Below are positions 19,253-31,500 of a stretch of 35,907 bases of DNA, piece by piece. The translations under genes and the position numbers were made by a program. The first letter of the stretch is position 1, and each line of letters opens with the position of its first letter. This DNA is from Lingula anatina. Taxonomy: Eukaryota; Brachiopoda; Lingulata; Lingulida; Lingulidae. The DNA is taken from the NCBI RefSeq assembly GCF_001039355.2, contig NW_019775857.1, positions 1,415,927 to 1,451,833 of the forward strand, in the 5' to 3' direction. Below the pieces are notes generated by a model. That model had not been told where the DNA came from, ran no database searches, and worked only from the letters and a program-made list of their open reading frames with translations.

Positions 19253-22200
19253 ATTAAAAACGCACCGACTTGCCTGTTGGGTGATCTACATCAAACAACT
19301 GAAACAAAAACGTAAAACAAGTGAAAGTAGCAATAATTTAAAACCTTTCTCACAGAATTTAAAATAGATTCTATGCAGACCAAAAACGTTCAAAATGCAC
19401 GTGTTTGAAAAAAAAAACATTGTTTTGTCCAAATTAAGAGTACACCGTCACCACTAGTTACTACGTTACCTACACGAATGAATGGCATTAAAATTCGATC
19501 TGTTTAAGTTTGTACTAACTAATTTTAGAGTGCGCTGTGTAAGAAGCACGTGACAAAAAGCAAACAATTTACGCTTGAACCTTCCGTTTAATAGGGGCGC
19601 AAAAATAAAAGGGTCTACAATTACTTTGAAGTTTCACTCAACAACCATAGGACTCCATAGCGTATTAGAGGCCATCGATGGCACGAAAAACAAACATAGA
19701 AACAAATTGAAGCACACGACGTAAAACTGATGTTGCACAGCCCATCGGACAAATTGTTGAAAATAACCGATTCGAGATCAATGTCCGTTATGTGTGCTAA
19801 TAAACAAGAAGTAAAAAGGAGTTTATTAAAATTTTAACAATAAAAACAGCATTTCAAAGAGCTGAGGTCAACTCTTCGCGTGCCCCTCCATGAAAATGCC
19901 TTAATCTATGCCTTACCCTCTGTAATCGCCAAAATGTGCTTAACTAAATCCCTATTTCTGCTGTGACGCCTTTTTAGAAGACCTTACACAGAAGATTACA
20001 CGGTTGTCATTTGGTATTAGATTGTTGATCTACTCCTCTAAGTTAGTGTATTCGCTTGATTACATTGGTATTAAACTCCCTGAAGTTGATTTATTATGTC
20101 ACGAAGGAGTTGCCTGAAGACGTAACTGGACTCTTCGCTTCGGTGCCTTTAGTCAATGTTGGCCCTGTCGGATGAACAATCATAATATTTGCGAAACAAA
20201 TCTGTTTAACCACACCTTTGTCCTCAAAAGTACCACAAACTGAAACACCGCCATTCCGAAAAAAATTGTATTTGATTTTCACATTTTGGGAAGTTGGTAT
20301 ATTATTGATTTCTGCTGAAGCTCACACGTTTACTTAGTAAATTAGGCGACTTGTTTGTGTTTTGGTGCATCGAGACTGGCACACACCTTCCTATAAACTA
20401 ATAGGGACGGTTCCTATAAACAACACAGTTTTTCTTTCAAAATAAAACCAAGGTCTCCAAAAACAGTCGAAGTTTCGTCAAGGACTTAAATTAATATCAA
20501 ACAAACTTTTCTATGACTAAATCCGGATCATAGACTGTTATCTTATTCACCTGTATATATAGGGGGGAAATTATTATTACCTTTATTTACTTTTCGGGTT
20601 AGGAACTTAATTTGTTCATTGACTAGAAATATTAATCCTCGATTGACTATAGAAATGTATGGTCTGGGATACGATCTGTCACGACTTCTGAACGCAGCAC
20701 TGTTTACAGAAAATAACCTTAGTGTCCTCAAACCTCCAGGTGAATTTTCTGGATATCTATTGATCATTTTAAATAAAAAGGAGTCGCATATGATACAAAT
20801 ACAACCCTGTCTACTGCAAAATATCTCCACTGATTTTTTTTCACCAAAGAAATTTACTTGAGAGCAAAATTTGATAAGAGTATGCAAAAATTTCGGTACT
20901 TCAAACTTCTGAAAGAATATCATAAAATCTAAAAGAGCAAAACAATTATATTGACAGAGAATAAAATGTGATTGTTTTAATAGCCACTGAAAAGGGGATG
21001 AATGCCGATCACAGCGTCCTTAAAAAGTTCTGCATTTAACTGCATTCTTTTAGGCAAACAATGACGAAGTGCATATCACATTACGTGCAGATATGTGTAA
21101 CGGACCTTTGTATACAAGTTAACTCTTGGAGAGGTGACTATCATACAGCGTAGAACAATGAACGTTTGTCAAAATATTTAATACATGATATTGAACCTGT
21201 CACCTCTCACGTCTTATCATCTTTGGCAAATATTAAAGCTACTGATTTTTCAAGAACGAGAATCTGTCTACTTTGTTATGAACACGATGATGATGATGGT
21301 TATAAATAACTCTATTCAATGTGTTTATATATATATATATATATATATATATTAGCTTATTTTCATACTCAAGTTAAAAAGACCTTTCAATAACAACGCA
21401 CACTGTGAAAATACAGCCGGCACTTTATAGTGGCAAGTATAGACAATCATTGCACACGCGCTTTGTAAAGAAGACAGTTACTATAAAACATCGCTATTTT
21501 TACACATTTATTCATTCATATATTTTAATTGTTAACGTCTTAATCAAAAACAGCGTTACCTGTGGATAACATAGTTCGCTGTGCTGCTATTTCTTCGGCT
21601 TGACCAACAGAATTCAGATACCTTCTGGATTTAAACAATATGGAAGGCCAAAGCTTATTTTCAATTTACATGAACTTCAACAGTCAGCGCAAGCTCTAGC
21701 CAGGAAACACCTTAGCTATATATATTGACTCTGCGTCACAAGCTGTCGTAACTCCTGACACAGCGTAAACAAAAATACGCGCGTCCAAAGTGAAATCAAC
21801 CAGAACAGAATGCAGGTTATATGCCCTTTTGGTTCTATGCCAAGATACCTTGTTCGACATTATATGCGTACGCACGTACAGAAAGCAAAACTCAGTGGTT
21901 GCTTATATAATTATGAATATTCAAAAATATGATAATGCTATACAGAACAGCTTTAAACTGCAGGTTGAAGGAGTGGGTTTGTTTAAGGGGGTTGGTAGTT
22001 GCTACCTTTGCTATCTGTTATTTTGCCTGATCTTGCCTGCATATCAGAGTTTTGCACAGTCCAATTGTTTTAACATTTCAACCTCGAAATGTCCTCTACC
22101 TCAAACGCTTGTTAAGATTAAAGCACACAGATGTTTTCTTCTACTGAACAATTTCCCAATTTTTTATCTTTTGTCATGTTGATCCAACGTACAAGGGGCG

Positions 22201-24619
22201 TGTAAGTCTGTTTTTAACTAATTGCATTCAGCGAGATTCCCCACAGAGTTGGATTTTTTCTTGAAAATAATAGACCCGCTGCCTTAATTGCAAAAGCTAA
22301 CTTATGTAATATTGGAACCTAAAGTACCGATTCCCATTGAAAAATATCGGCGAACTAAACACAGGTTTTAGAATGTGTATAATTAACCCGCATGTGCACT
22401 TGACGGATGATTTTGAAATGAAAATTACGATGCCACTTCTTTGAAATCAACTTCCTTTAATGTACAAAAATATCACCCAAATCATTGGCCCTAACCTCTG
22501 CGGGTTAAACCGCAAGGTGAATTGCTGACTGTTTGATCTAGCTTTTGTGCAGATAAGAAATCAGAAAAAAATTCTATTTTAGTATAAAGTTTATCGAGTA
22601 GCAACCAGTAAACAGAAGTGTCTTTATGGTGAGACTAAGCATTATGACAGGGCCCTCCTTCACAGGTGGTATCGAATGACATCCTCTTCAAATGAATGAT
22701 ATATAGTACAAAATATTGACATTGTGCACTACAGACGATTGAGGATGAAAAAAAAAATCAAATCCCTTTATAATTAATGTTGATCCTTAAACGAAGAACA
22801 GAAAGACTCCTCTCAAATGACTTTCACAAATAAATTGTACCCTTGGCTTTGAAGAAATAGAATAAATATTTATATATTTGTCAAATCTCCATTTGAATAC
22901 GCTTGAAGATTGTAATTTTGAATTACTACTTGATCACATGTGCCTTATAACTTAACTCATTATTTATCCACTGTTTTGCTGCCAAAGTAATCCAACAGTT
23001 GACACCCTCTTAATTATAATGAAAAACAATTTACTTCTACGCACTAAAACTAGAGTCTTTGCTCTCTAAGGTGAAATGTGACCTCACACGTGTATTCAAA
23101 TCTTTATCAAATGCGTCATTTACACGCACCTGACTTAATTGCGATGCAAGTTTTGTCCAAATTTCAGTATCAATCATAATCATAAAGTGGACAAATGTAA
23201 TATTTAAAGTAGAACTACTACTCCTCGTCCACGCGCACCTTCCAACATGGCTGGAGAGAGGTTTTACAAGAGGAGGTCATGTATTAAACGATAATCAGAA
23301 TTTTTCTATCTCTTTTCTTAAAGGCTGCAATTTGATATTGTTACCATTAAAAAGGCACTACATTTACTCTGTGAAACATCAACTGAAGCATGAGCCGCAA
23401 AACGTTCGGCCTTCTCATACTGAACACTGTACCTGAAGATATTTAATCATTTCTGGACGCTAGTCAGCAGTCTCAGCAGCTAGTTGATTTTTTGTTCAAA
23501 CTCTGTGCCTATTATCTCCGTTCCTTTCCTGTAAATAGTGGTTTTCTAAACCTAACTTACGCTAAGATCTTCCCTGTTGCTTGAAGGTCGCCATCTTCTT
23601 AACCCAAGGCCAACCGGTAGATGAAAAGATGCAACGGAGAGAAACAGGTTATCATTTAACAGGGCCTAGCTTATAACAGCAGTCTTTACATTTGATATCG
23701 CGTAAGTTTGTGCAGTTGACACGTCTATCTTCAATAAATATTTCAGTTCATTGGGACACTGGGTGACACACGGCGAAACACGTGAAAATCAAATTGTAGA
23801 TTAAAAAAAAAAATCAAATGAAATCTATTAATATACAAGACAACTAGGACCTACGTTTTGCTTTTTGATGCAGCAAGTTCCGTATCTGTGTAGGGCCTTA
23901 GACCTTGATTTCAAGTCGTTCTTGTATGTTGCATCCTATGCTATTTTAATGAAAAACAAAACAATTTTAAGGTTTAGGTAATCTATAGGCCTACTATGAT
24001 ATATTTTGGCTGCTATTTTATGAAAGCAAAATACTCAGATAACTTTCTTGTGTGATTTATACTAAACACCAACGTTGCTTTTGTAAAAACACACTTTATT
24101 GAGCTCCGTATTGTAACAAACAACGCCATAGGAAGCCTAGTGATTTTTGGTGCTCAACTCATGAACTGCACATTTCACACAATTATTTTGATAAAACTGG
24201 AATGTGTTAGTTGAGAAAGTTGTAACACGTCCCGCAATTTCAGCTGGTTGATCCGTTCTAAATGTGTGATGGCACTTTCTTTGATCAATAAAGTACTCAA
24301 TAACACTGGTAACCGTTATCAAACTACTGTAAGCTTATCAATTATCGAAACAGTAGTAGTCCCAACTTTAAATGTTGTAATGTATTGTAGAAATTGCATC
24401 AGAAGGTAGCTGTTAATTTAATCACGTAAGCCTTTTTAATATTCATATATACAGGGCACTTTAAAATAGACAATAACTCCGTTCACCTAACATTTCACCC
24501 TCTTTATAACTGAAATAATTAAGTTTAAAAAAGTCATGCAAGCATTAATCAATTTGTAGCTTCTCGGCTTGATAATACCCAGTATTTTATTTATCGGTGA
24601 ATAGTTTAAAAGTGCAAAC
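19253..24619. other. Intergenic interval between gene C and HTRA2, no gene seen
   Basis: About 5.4 kb of AT-rich sequence between divergent genes. It holds a TA microsatellite at 21325-21352 and only short open frames without motifs. Two short ATG-led frames in good context (MAGERFYKRR at 23247 plus; MATFKQQGRS near 23596 minus) could be isolated first exons or chance. I see no tRNA, rRNA or transposase remnant here. Confidence 0.5.
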
Positions 24620-27600
24620 ATGGCCGCCCCCAGGCGGCCCTTGGCAATGTTAAGTTATTTTTCTCGAAAAATTCTTTCAGGTCAGACATTTCATCACAAA
24701 GGAAATGTCCAAAATAGCAATACCATATTAACACGTTATTACAATGGGAAATCGGCGCGATATAGTTTTCGTAAAAACAAAATAATTGCCCCAAAATGGG
24801 CTGTCGGCCTTGCGACTCTAGGTTTGTCTGCGACTCTCTTACTAAAATATTTGCCAGTTTCAGAAGCAAAGAGTAAAGCCGATGACTTCAATGTAATAGC
24901 TGATGTTGTAGAAGAGGTGTTGCCTGCTGTTGTATTTATAGAAGGTAACAGGTAAGGGTGTATCTGTTGTAAATATTAACACTATAACACTTAACATAAA
25001 TCTTTGTAAAATCTTTGTACTAGCCTTCCTTTTGGATAATCATTACAAGTGCGACTCAGTTTTATTTACTGCTTCTTTGCCAGCCTTGCCCCCCCTTTTT
25101 TTAAAGAAAAACTTCTCAGTTTACTGGATTAATTATTTTTTTTAAACTGAAGTATGTTGTTACCAGTACCTATTCACCCCCAGACACTCCTGACTATCAA
25201 CATGGCCTGATTGATTAATGAATCTAGAAAAATAAAAAAAAACAATAAAAATCATTTTTTGACAAATTTTATAAAATTGCCATATATATACTCCTCTACC
25301 AAAAAAAGTGTCACCCCAAATGCAATGTGTAAAGTGATACAAAAAATGATGTCATGCATCAGTGTTCTTTATTTAACTTCTAAAAGTAATTTTTTACAAC
25401 AAGTTACTGATTGTACAACCAATGAATAAGATAACTATAGTAAAAAATCAAAGGAACTTTTTGGTATTTTGTACAGTATCTTCTGGATTGGAGGACACAC
25501 ATGTTGGGTCTGTGCGTGAAGTCAAAAGTGTAACGTTTGTGCAGTTATGGCGATCCACATACAGTGCAAAGATAGTATGAGATCATTTTTGTTTGCAGAG
25601 TTTTTCCTCAGTTATCCATTTCTGAGGATATCCTACACCTTCTTAATGAGGTTTTGTTCCAGGGATTGAGCTGACCAAGGGGGGGGGGAGTCTGGATCTA
25701 TTTATTGTGTTGGCTGTATGTGGAGTATTGTAGCATTATCATGCTGAAACATAAATGGGTGATCATGGTCAACAAAGATGTTTTCAATAGAATTCCTTAT
25801 GTGTCCTTTACAGTACTTATATTATAGATGCAATTGTCTCTGTTATAGTTTTAGTTGACGATTTGTCGTTATTCCATAACTCTAAAGCATCACAATTTGC
25901 GACTAAGCAATAATAGCAGTATCACCATTAGTTTGAGGCTATTATTTGTTAACTAACACTAGAACATCTTGTTGCAAATACCTTTGCATATGCATAATTC
26001 ATTATTTTATAGTGTCTTTCATGTAATTAAACATGGCAGCAAGTTTTGGTTGCTAGTCATAATAGCCTATTACAAAGCTTGAAAGCTTATAAAAGATTGA
26101 GTCACTAGGTACCTCTGATAGAAAACTGAACACTGCTCACCAATGTATCAATACTTGGATCAGTTCAAATGCACCCTTCACTGATTGAATTGTTTTTGAC
26201 ATTTAATTGGTTTCAAACACTTCAAATATCAGTATTGATCAATTGTTATTGTGATTTTCTTATAATTTAAAACAATCTCTTGGTTAGCATCATAATGAAA
26301 TAAAATTAATTTTGTTACATGACTTCTTCACTTTATGCCACAATCAAACTTCAGTAGTATTTGAGGCTATAATTGTACTACCGGATATGTAAATATTGCG
26401 TTGCATTTGCTAAAAGGCTTTAAGTTAGCAGGTGGGTGCAATTGCCACTGCAAAGAGGGATTGATCGGTATGGTCGTTATTTGCAATGCTTTTGAGTTAT
26501 GGAGCCCCGAGAAAAAAATTGGGATTATACTTCTTAGCATCTGTTTTCCAAACCATCATGTGTCCAAATTCTGACAATGCTTCACCTGCTTTCATCTGAG
26601 AACAGTATCAATGCTCAGATATTGGTTGGTGCCCTTTCATGAGTTGCAGAATACCATCTGACTCCACTTAGACGTATCTCTCTTTACTTTCAGATCAATA
26701 TTTGGAAGGAGTGGTGGGTCTGGGTTCATAATTCATGAAGATGGAGTGATTCTTACAAATGCCCATGTAATTGATAACCAACAAATTATTCAAATCAAAT
26801 TACAAGACGGAACCACTTACTCTGGAAAAGTTCAGTATATCAGCCATGAATTAGACCTTGCAACTGTCAAAATAAATGCTGTAAGTTGTTTTTTGTCTTA
26901 GTATGGTATTTAAAATGGTATATCTTTTAAATCACTGAAAATGTACATGCTTCTAGAGGTAGGTATATTACAATATTGCTTTACAAGTACTAACCATTTC
27001 ATGCTCAGGACATGTATTTGTCCCAGATTTTTTGCATCAGCAGACTATTTAGGTCAAATTTTTGTGAATATAATGTATACATCTGTTAAGCTCCTGTCTA
27101 TCTTGTCCGCTCCTGTCTTCTTCTTCGCTCTTGTCCAATGCAGTATTTGTCAGTTATTATAGTTTTTCATCATCAGAACATAATTGGATGTTTCATTTGA
27201 CCGTTTATCTTAATAATAATAATAATTATTATTATTATAATAATAAGGTTTATTTCTTACACAGCACATTCTATAATTACATATTTCAAACTGCCAAGGT
27301 TACCATAATGATTCCTTTACAGAAAAACCAAGGTTTTTTTTTTTTTCATAAATATGTTTAATGTATATTTGACTTTTCCAAAGTGCAGTGGATTAACCCA
27401 ATACAAAAACAAGCCAATCTGTACAGTTTTTGTTTGCTGAAATTTCAAATGAAATGATATATGTCATCTTCAGAGACACAAACTGCCAACACTTGAGCTG
27501 GCTGAGAGTAGAAAAGTCAGAGCCGGAGAATGGGTGATAGCCATGGGAAGCCCTTTTTTACTCAATAATTCAGTGACGGTAGGAATAATCAGCGCTGTCA

Positions 27601-29160
27601 ACAGATCAGGCAAGGATTTGGGATTGGGTTTCTCTGACATGGATTATTTACAGACAGATGCTGCCATTAATGTGAGAAGAAGGAAAATCTGTTTTTATGA
27701 CATAATAAGTTTTAAATATCTGCAAGATGAATATAAGTATATCTTACAAATTATGACATGACAACAAATCAATGAAAGCATTTCGATTTCTAGATTATTT
27801 GAAGTAGTACAGAAGAGTTTCACTACAGATAATAAGTGGAACTGTTGTAATTGCTGATAAACACTTTCAAGGTAAATGTTCTCTTAGGCTAAATATATGG
27901 GTGATCATAACTGAAGTAAACTTAATATTCACTAGATTTTTATTTTTTGACAAATTCTTGTTATGCCCATACTTTTTGCAAATTAAATTCTTGTTATACT
28001 CATACAATTTGCACTTTTTAGCCAGGAAATTCTGGTGGACCCTTAGTAAACTTGGTATGTATTCTAATCAGTAAAAGTTTCATAAATCACAGATATGTTT
28101 TGTTATTTTATCTTATGTATTATGTATATTATAAGCTAATTTTTGGTTAAGAATCATGGTTCATTTATTACACATCAAAAAACTTATATTTCTTTGTAAA
28201 TTTGTTGTCTATTGGGGATACGTATATTTGTTAGAGATATTCTTTTTTTTTAGGATGGAAAAGTAGTTGGAGTTTCTCGCATGAAACTGGCAATGGCCAG
28301 CATTGGGTTTGCTATCCCTGCTGACTATGTGAAAGAATTCTTGACAAAAGCTGAAAATGCTGAAAAGCAAGGTTAGTCTTAATTAAAAATCTTTTATTAT
28401 CAACACACTAACAGTGTAGTTCAGTCAGTGCACTAAAGATCAAATTAAGCATTTGTAAAATTTCTAAATAAAAATTTTCTTGTTTTCTTCTGAGCAATTT
28501 TATGTTGGTTTCATTTCAGTAAAATCCAAAGGAACATTTTCAATGTTTGACAGTAAAAAAAGGATATACCTTGGTGTAAGTATGATTACATTGACTCCAG
28601 CCATAGCATGGGAATTAAATCGCAAAGGTCTCACCTGGATGAGGCCAGATTTACAAGGAGTATTAGTGGCAGAGGTACACCATCCATCAACTGCTTACAG
28701 GTATGAGACCTATAGCAATAAATTACTGATTCTTTGTCTTTCTACACTATAAAAGTATAGAATCAAAGAGAATACAGTATTTCTCAGCTACAGCCATTTT
28801 AAGATCAATAATTTTTTCTTCACACTTATTCTAAGCACATTATTATTGGATAAGCTAATGCTAAGGTTAATATGTAATGGTTTTCCTATATTTTAATATT
28901 AAATGTACAAAATAAAATTTCTTTTTTGATTTATTTCCATAAATATTTTTAAGGTGGTTAATTCAGTAACCTCATTCTTTTATACAATTTACAGAGCTGG
29001 CATCAGACCTCATGATGTTATAGTCAGTATCAATGGAGAAAGAATGAGATCATCACAAAATGTTCACCAAGCTTGTATGAACAGTGAATCCTTGCTGATA
29101 ACACTGATACGTAATGGAAAAGAGTTGCATGTGAGGGTGACTCCAGATCATACGGATTAA
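24620..29160 (+). CDS. HTRA2: HTRA2/Omi mitochondrial serine protease (404 aa, 7 exons)
   Basis: ATP-independent trypsin-fold protease of the mitochondrial intermembrane space, for protein quality control and, when released, apoptosis. Exons: 24620-24951, 26694-26880, 27474-27671, 28022-28054, 28254-28371, 28520-28700, 28995-29160; GT-AG borders with matching phases give 405 codons. Residues 1-58 are basic with few acids (mitochondrial presequence; begins MAAPR like human HTRA2); 59-78 is a membrane anchor; 88-104 matches the family segment YNFIADVVEKTAPAVV. The catalytic triad is intact: His135 (TNAHV), Asp165 (ELDLATV), Ser243 (GNSGGP). The PDZ domain spans about 290-404 with ligand loop [11 protein letters not shown], ending VTPDHTD. 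The trimer-forming, membrane-anchored N-terminus and short linker fit HTRA2 rather than secreted HTRA1/3/4, which carry IGFBP/Kazal modules. No clear AVPx inhibitor-of-apoptosis binding motif follows the anchor (sequence there is PVSEAKSK). It looks functional. Confidence 0.93.
25640..25830 (-). mobile_element. Decayed Tc1/mariner transposase fragment in HTRA2 intron 1
   Basis: On the minus strand, 25757-25732 reads FMFQHDNA, matching the Tc1 catalytic block F-x-F-Q-x-D-N-A-P with the second DDE aspartate. Upstream of it the frame is open as [20 protein letters not shown]. About 55 bases further along, at about 25676-25644, [11 protein letters not shown] corresponds to the W-P-A-Q-S-P-D-L-N-P-I-E block. 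Between them are a stop, a frame change and a C-homopolymer, so it cannot be translated as one protein. Order and spacing fit a Tc1-like transposase. I did not find terminal inverted repeats, so the element's limits are unknown. Confidence 0.65.
27211..27248. repeat. AAT/ATT trinucleotide tract (self-complementary)
   Basis: (TAA)n is followed by (TTA)n and again (TAA)n inside HTRA2 intron 2, so the tract can fold back on itself. It is a slippage-prone simple repeat; nothing suggests function. Confidence 0.8.
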
Positions 29161-29392
29161 GAATTATTATGTACTTATGTAGAATGATTTCACATGGAGG
29201 GGAGGTTAGGAATGATGTAAGAGTATGCATTATATTGGCCCAGATGATTTAACAACCATATATAAAATTTCTCATTGAAGTCATGTCATCTTTTTTGTTG
29301 TTTTCATCAGATCAAGTTACATTCACAGCTGCTTGACAAATGGGGATTTCATTTAGTCATGCAGGTACATTTTCATATATATTGCTTCCAGA

Positions 29393-29398
29393 AATAAA
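29393..29398 (+). terminator. HTRA2 polyadenylation signal
   Basis: AATAAA 233 bases after the stop codon at 29158-29160, with a GT/T-rich stretch (GGTGTTTTGAAAGGCGTTTTTT) of the downstream-element type starting about 17 bases on. It lies just before the start of tandem block 2, so the block is outside the HTRA2 transcript. Confidence 0.6.
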
Positions 29399-29463
29399 AC
29401 AAATTATTCGTCAGGTGTTTTGAAAGGCGTTTTTTCTTTTGCGTGACATACTAAGAGCGTACG

Positions 29464-30255
29464 AATGGTTGTCACTGTTCTTTTTTGATTAAAAAAATGG
29501 CTTCTGACAGTTAAATAATGTAGTAGATGAGTGACATTTAGTAGCGCTACAACTGCAATATGTAAAAGATGCTAGTAAGATTGGAGCTGTGTTCTGTTAG
29601 TGATAATATATTTGTACTCTCTATCTGGTGTGTTGTTACAGCATCTAAGGTTCACTTGGAAGGGATATATATATGTAATTGGATATTAATCTTAAAATAA
29701 AAGAGTTCCCATGTGTTACAACCTTTGCACTTTATCATTCTATGTAAAGCATGCCAGAGTCGCAGTTTCTTTCACATTTTTATTTCAAAATAACGATGGT
29801 CAGCAGTAATAACTACACCTTGTTGCCGTGGTAACAACTCATATGCTCATACTGCACCTGCCAAATGTATTCGATCAAGCAGCCAAATTCCCACATGCTG
29901 TAGATAAGGTAAGCTTAAATGGTAATTTTGTCTGCAATATTTGTTTTTTATAAGCTCGACTGCCATTATCAAATAGAAAAAACAAACAAGTAGAAGAAAA
30001 TGTCTTTAAGTCGGTAACAGACGTGCAGGAAATACGCACAAAGGGAACTAATGTCGTGACTTTGTAAATATTTATCAAAGCTCGCCTTGTCAGTGGTCCT
30101 TTAACTTATAACTTCCCGAGGCTGTGCTTCATATCACGGCGCTTGTGTTATGTGTGCTTAAGGGTGTCACTTATATCGTTGACATACTAAAGGCTGTCAT
30201 ACACTAGCTGAAAGCGAGGTGTCAGCTTTCAAATTACGGCCCACAAATATGTATA
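29464..30255. repeat. Tandem block 2, copy 1 (792 bp)
   Basis: Begins AATGGTTGTCACTG and ends CACAAATATGTATA. It matches 30257-31054 with about nine substitutions and two small indels seen by eye (offset 793 at the start, 799 at the end). It contains an X-box at 29822-29835 and a splice-donor-like AAG|GTAAGC at about 29908. There is no protein-coding content I trust. It abuts a single N at 30256. Confidence 0.9.
29822..29835 (+). promoter_or_regulatory. RFX-type X-box, copy 1
   Basis: GTTGCCGTGGTAAC: two half-sites GTTGCC and GGTAAC spaced by GT, matching the RFX X-box consensus GTNRCC-N(0-3)-RGYAAC at every fixed position. RFX factors drive ciliary genes in animals. It lies in the duplicated block and is repeated unchanged at 30621-30634. 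Confidence 0.6.
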
Positions 30256-30256
30256 N
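30256..30256. other. Single-N sequence join
   Basis: One N exactly at the junction of the two copies of the 0.8-kb block, the same arrangement as at 7248. It marks a contig join rather than a miscalled base. Confidence 0.9.
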
Positions 30257-31054
30257 AATGGTTGTCACTGTTCTTTTTTGATTTAAAAAAAATGGCTTCT
30301 GACAGTTAAATAAACAATGTAGTAGCTGAGTGACATTTAGTAGCGCTACAACTGCAATATGTAAAAGATGCTAGTAAGATTGGAGCTGTGTTCTGTTAGT
30401 GATAATATATTTGTACTCTCTATCTGGTGTGTTGTTACAGCATCTAAGGTTCACTTGGAAGGGATATATATATGTAATTGGATATTAATCTTAAAATAAA
30501 AGAGTTCCCATGTGTTACAACCTTTGCACTTTATCATTCTATGTAAAGCATGCCAGAGTCGCAATTTCTTTCACATTTTTATTTCAAAATAACGATGGTC
30601 AGCACTTATAACTACACCTTGTTGCCGTGGTAACAACTCATATGCTCATACTGCACCTCCCAAATGTATTCGATCAAGCAGCCAAATTCCCACATGCTGT
30701 AGATAAGGTAAGCTTAAATGGAAATTTTGTCTGCAATATTTGTTTTTTATAAGCTCGACTGCCATTATCAAATAGAAAAAACAAACAAGTAGAAGAAAAT
30801 GTCTTTAAGTCGGTAACAGACGTGCAGGAAATACGCACAAAGGGAACTAATGTCGTGACTTTGTAAATATTTATCAAAGCTCGCCTTGTCAGTGGTCCTT
30901 TAACTTATAACTTCCCGAGGCTGTGCTTCATATCACGGCGCTTGTGTTATGTGTGCTTAAGGGTGTCACTTATATCGTTGACACACTAAAGGCTGCCATA
31001 CACTAGCTGAAAGCGAGGTGTCAGCTTTCAAATTACGGCCCACAAATATGTATA
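30257..31054. repeat. Tandem block 2, copy 2 (798 bp)
   Basis: Direct copy of 29464-30255. It continues into unique sequence (TACAATCTTTTT) on its right only, while copy 1 continues into unique sequence on its left only. The divergence is of the size expected between alleles of an outbred marine invertebrate. This copy is the one adjacent to gene D and probably represents its promoter region. Confidence 0.9.
30621..30634 (+). promoter_or_regulatory. RFX-type X-box upstream of gene D
   Basis: Same GTTGCCGTGGTAAC, 867 bases before the gene D start codon. A strong splice donor, GATAAG|GTAAGC, follows 73 bases downstream at 30707/30708. A transcript starting near 30640 could therefore have a short non-coding first exon, with a candidate acceptor such as CTCCTTTAG near 31325 joining it to the exon that holds the ATG. 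The site itself is seen; its use as the gene D promoter is inference. Confidence 0.6.
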
Positions 31055-31500
31055 TACAATCTTTTTTTTTATGAAAATGGGTTTGTTCTATAAGATTCAG
31101 CAGTCTGAAACCAGTGCTTTAATGACTGTTTATTCTTTACATCGGCGGCTATTCTAAAAACCCATGTCAATAAACAGACCCCATGACCGACACTTACTTA
31201 CATGCAATATTTATTTGAGGCGCAGTGAACCGCAACCAAATAGTTAGTTGTGCCTTGCATTATGCAAACAATAGCTGCATGGTGATATAGTAAACAGTAC
31301 AATGTGTGTGCTGTACTCCTTTAGTCGGGGAACTGTGAATACACCAGTGAATACACAAACGGCGGACAGGAGTTCATATATTAATGAGATTTCAAGCCAG
31401 GTTTTATTGGGTATATGCTGGCGTAACTAGACGACCCAAGTATGAAAATAAGACTTAGACAACCATGATGACACCAATGTTTAAAATTTGAACTATCACT

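Noticed and set aside
24137-24322. Minus-strand frame with Cys/His residues (VKCAVHEL) upstream of HTRA2, considered as a transposon fragment
   Set aside because: The resemblance is too short to name a family, and no companion block or terminal repeat was found.
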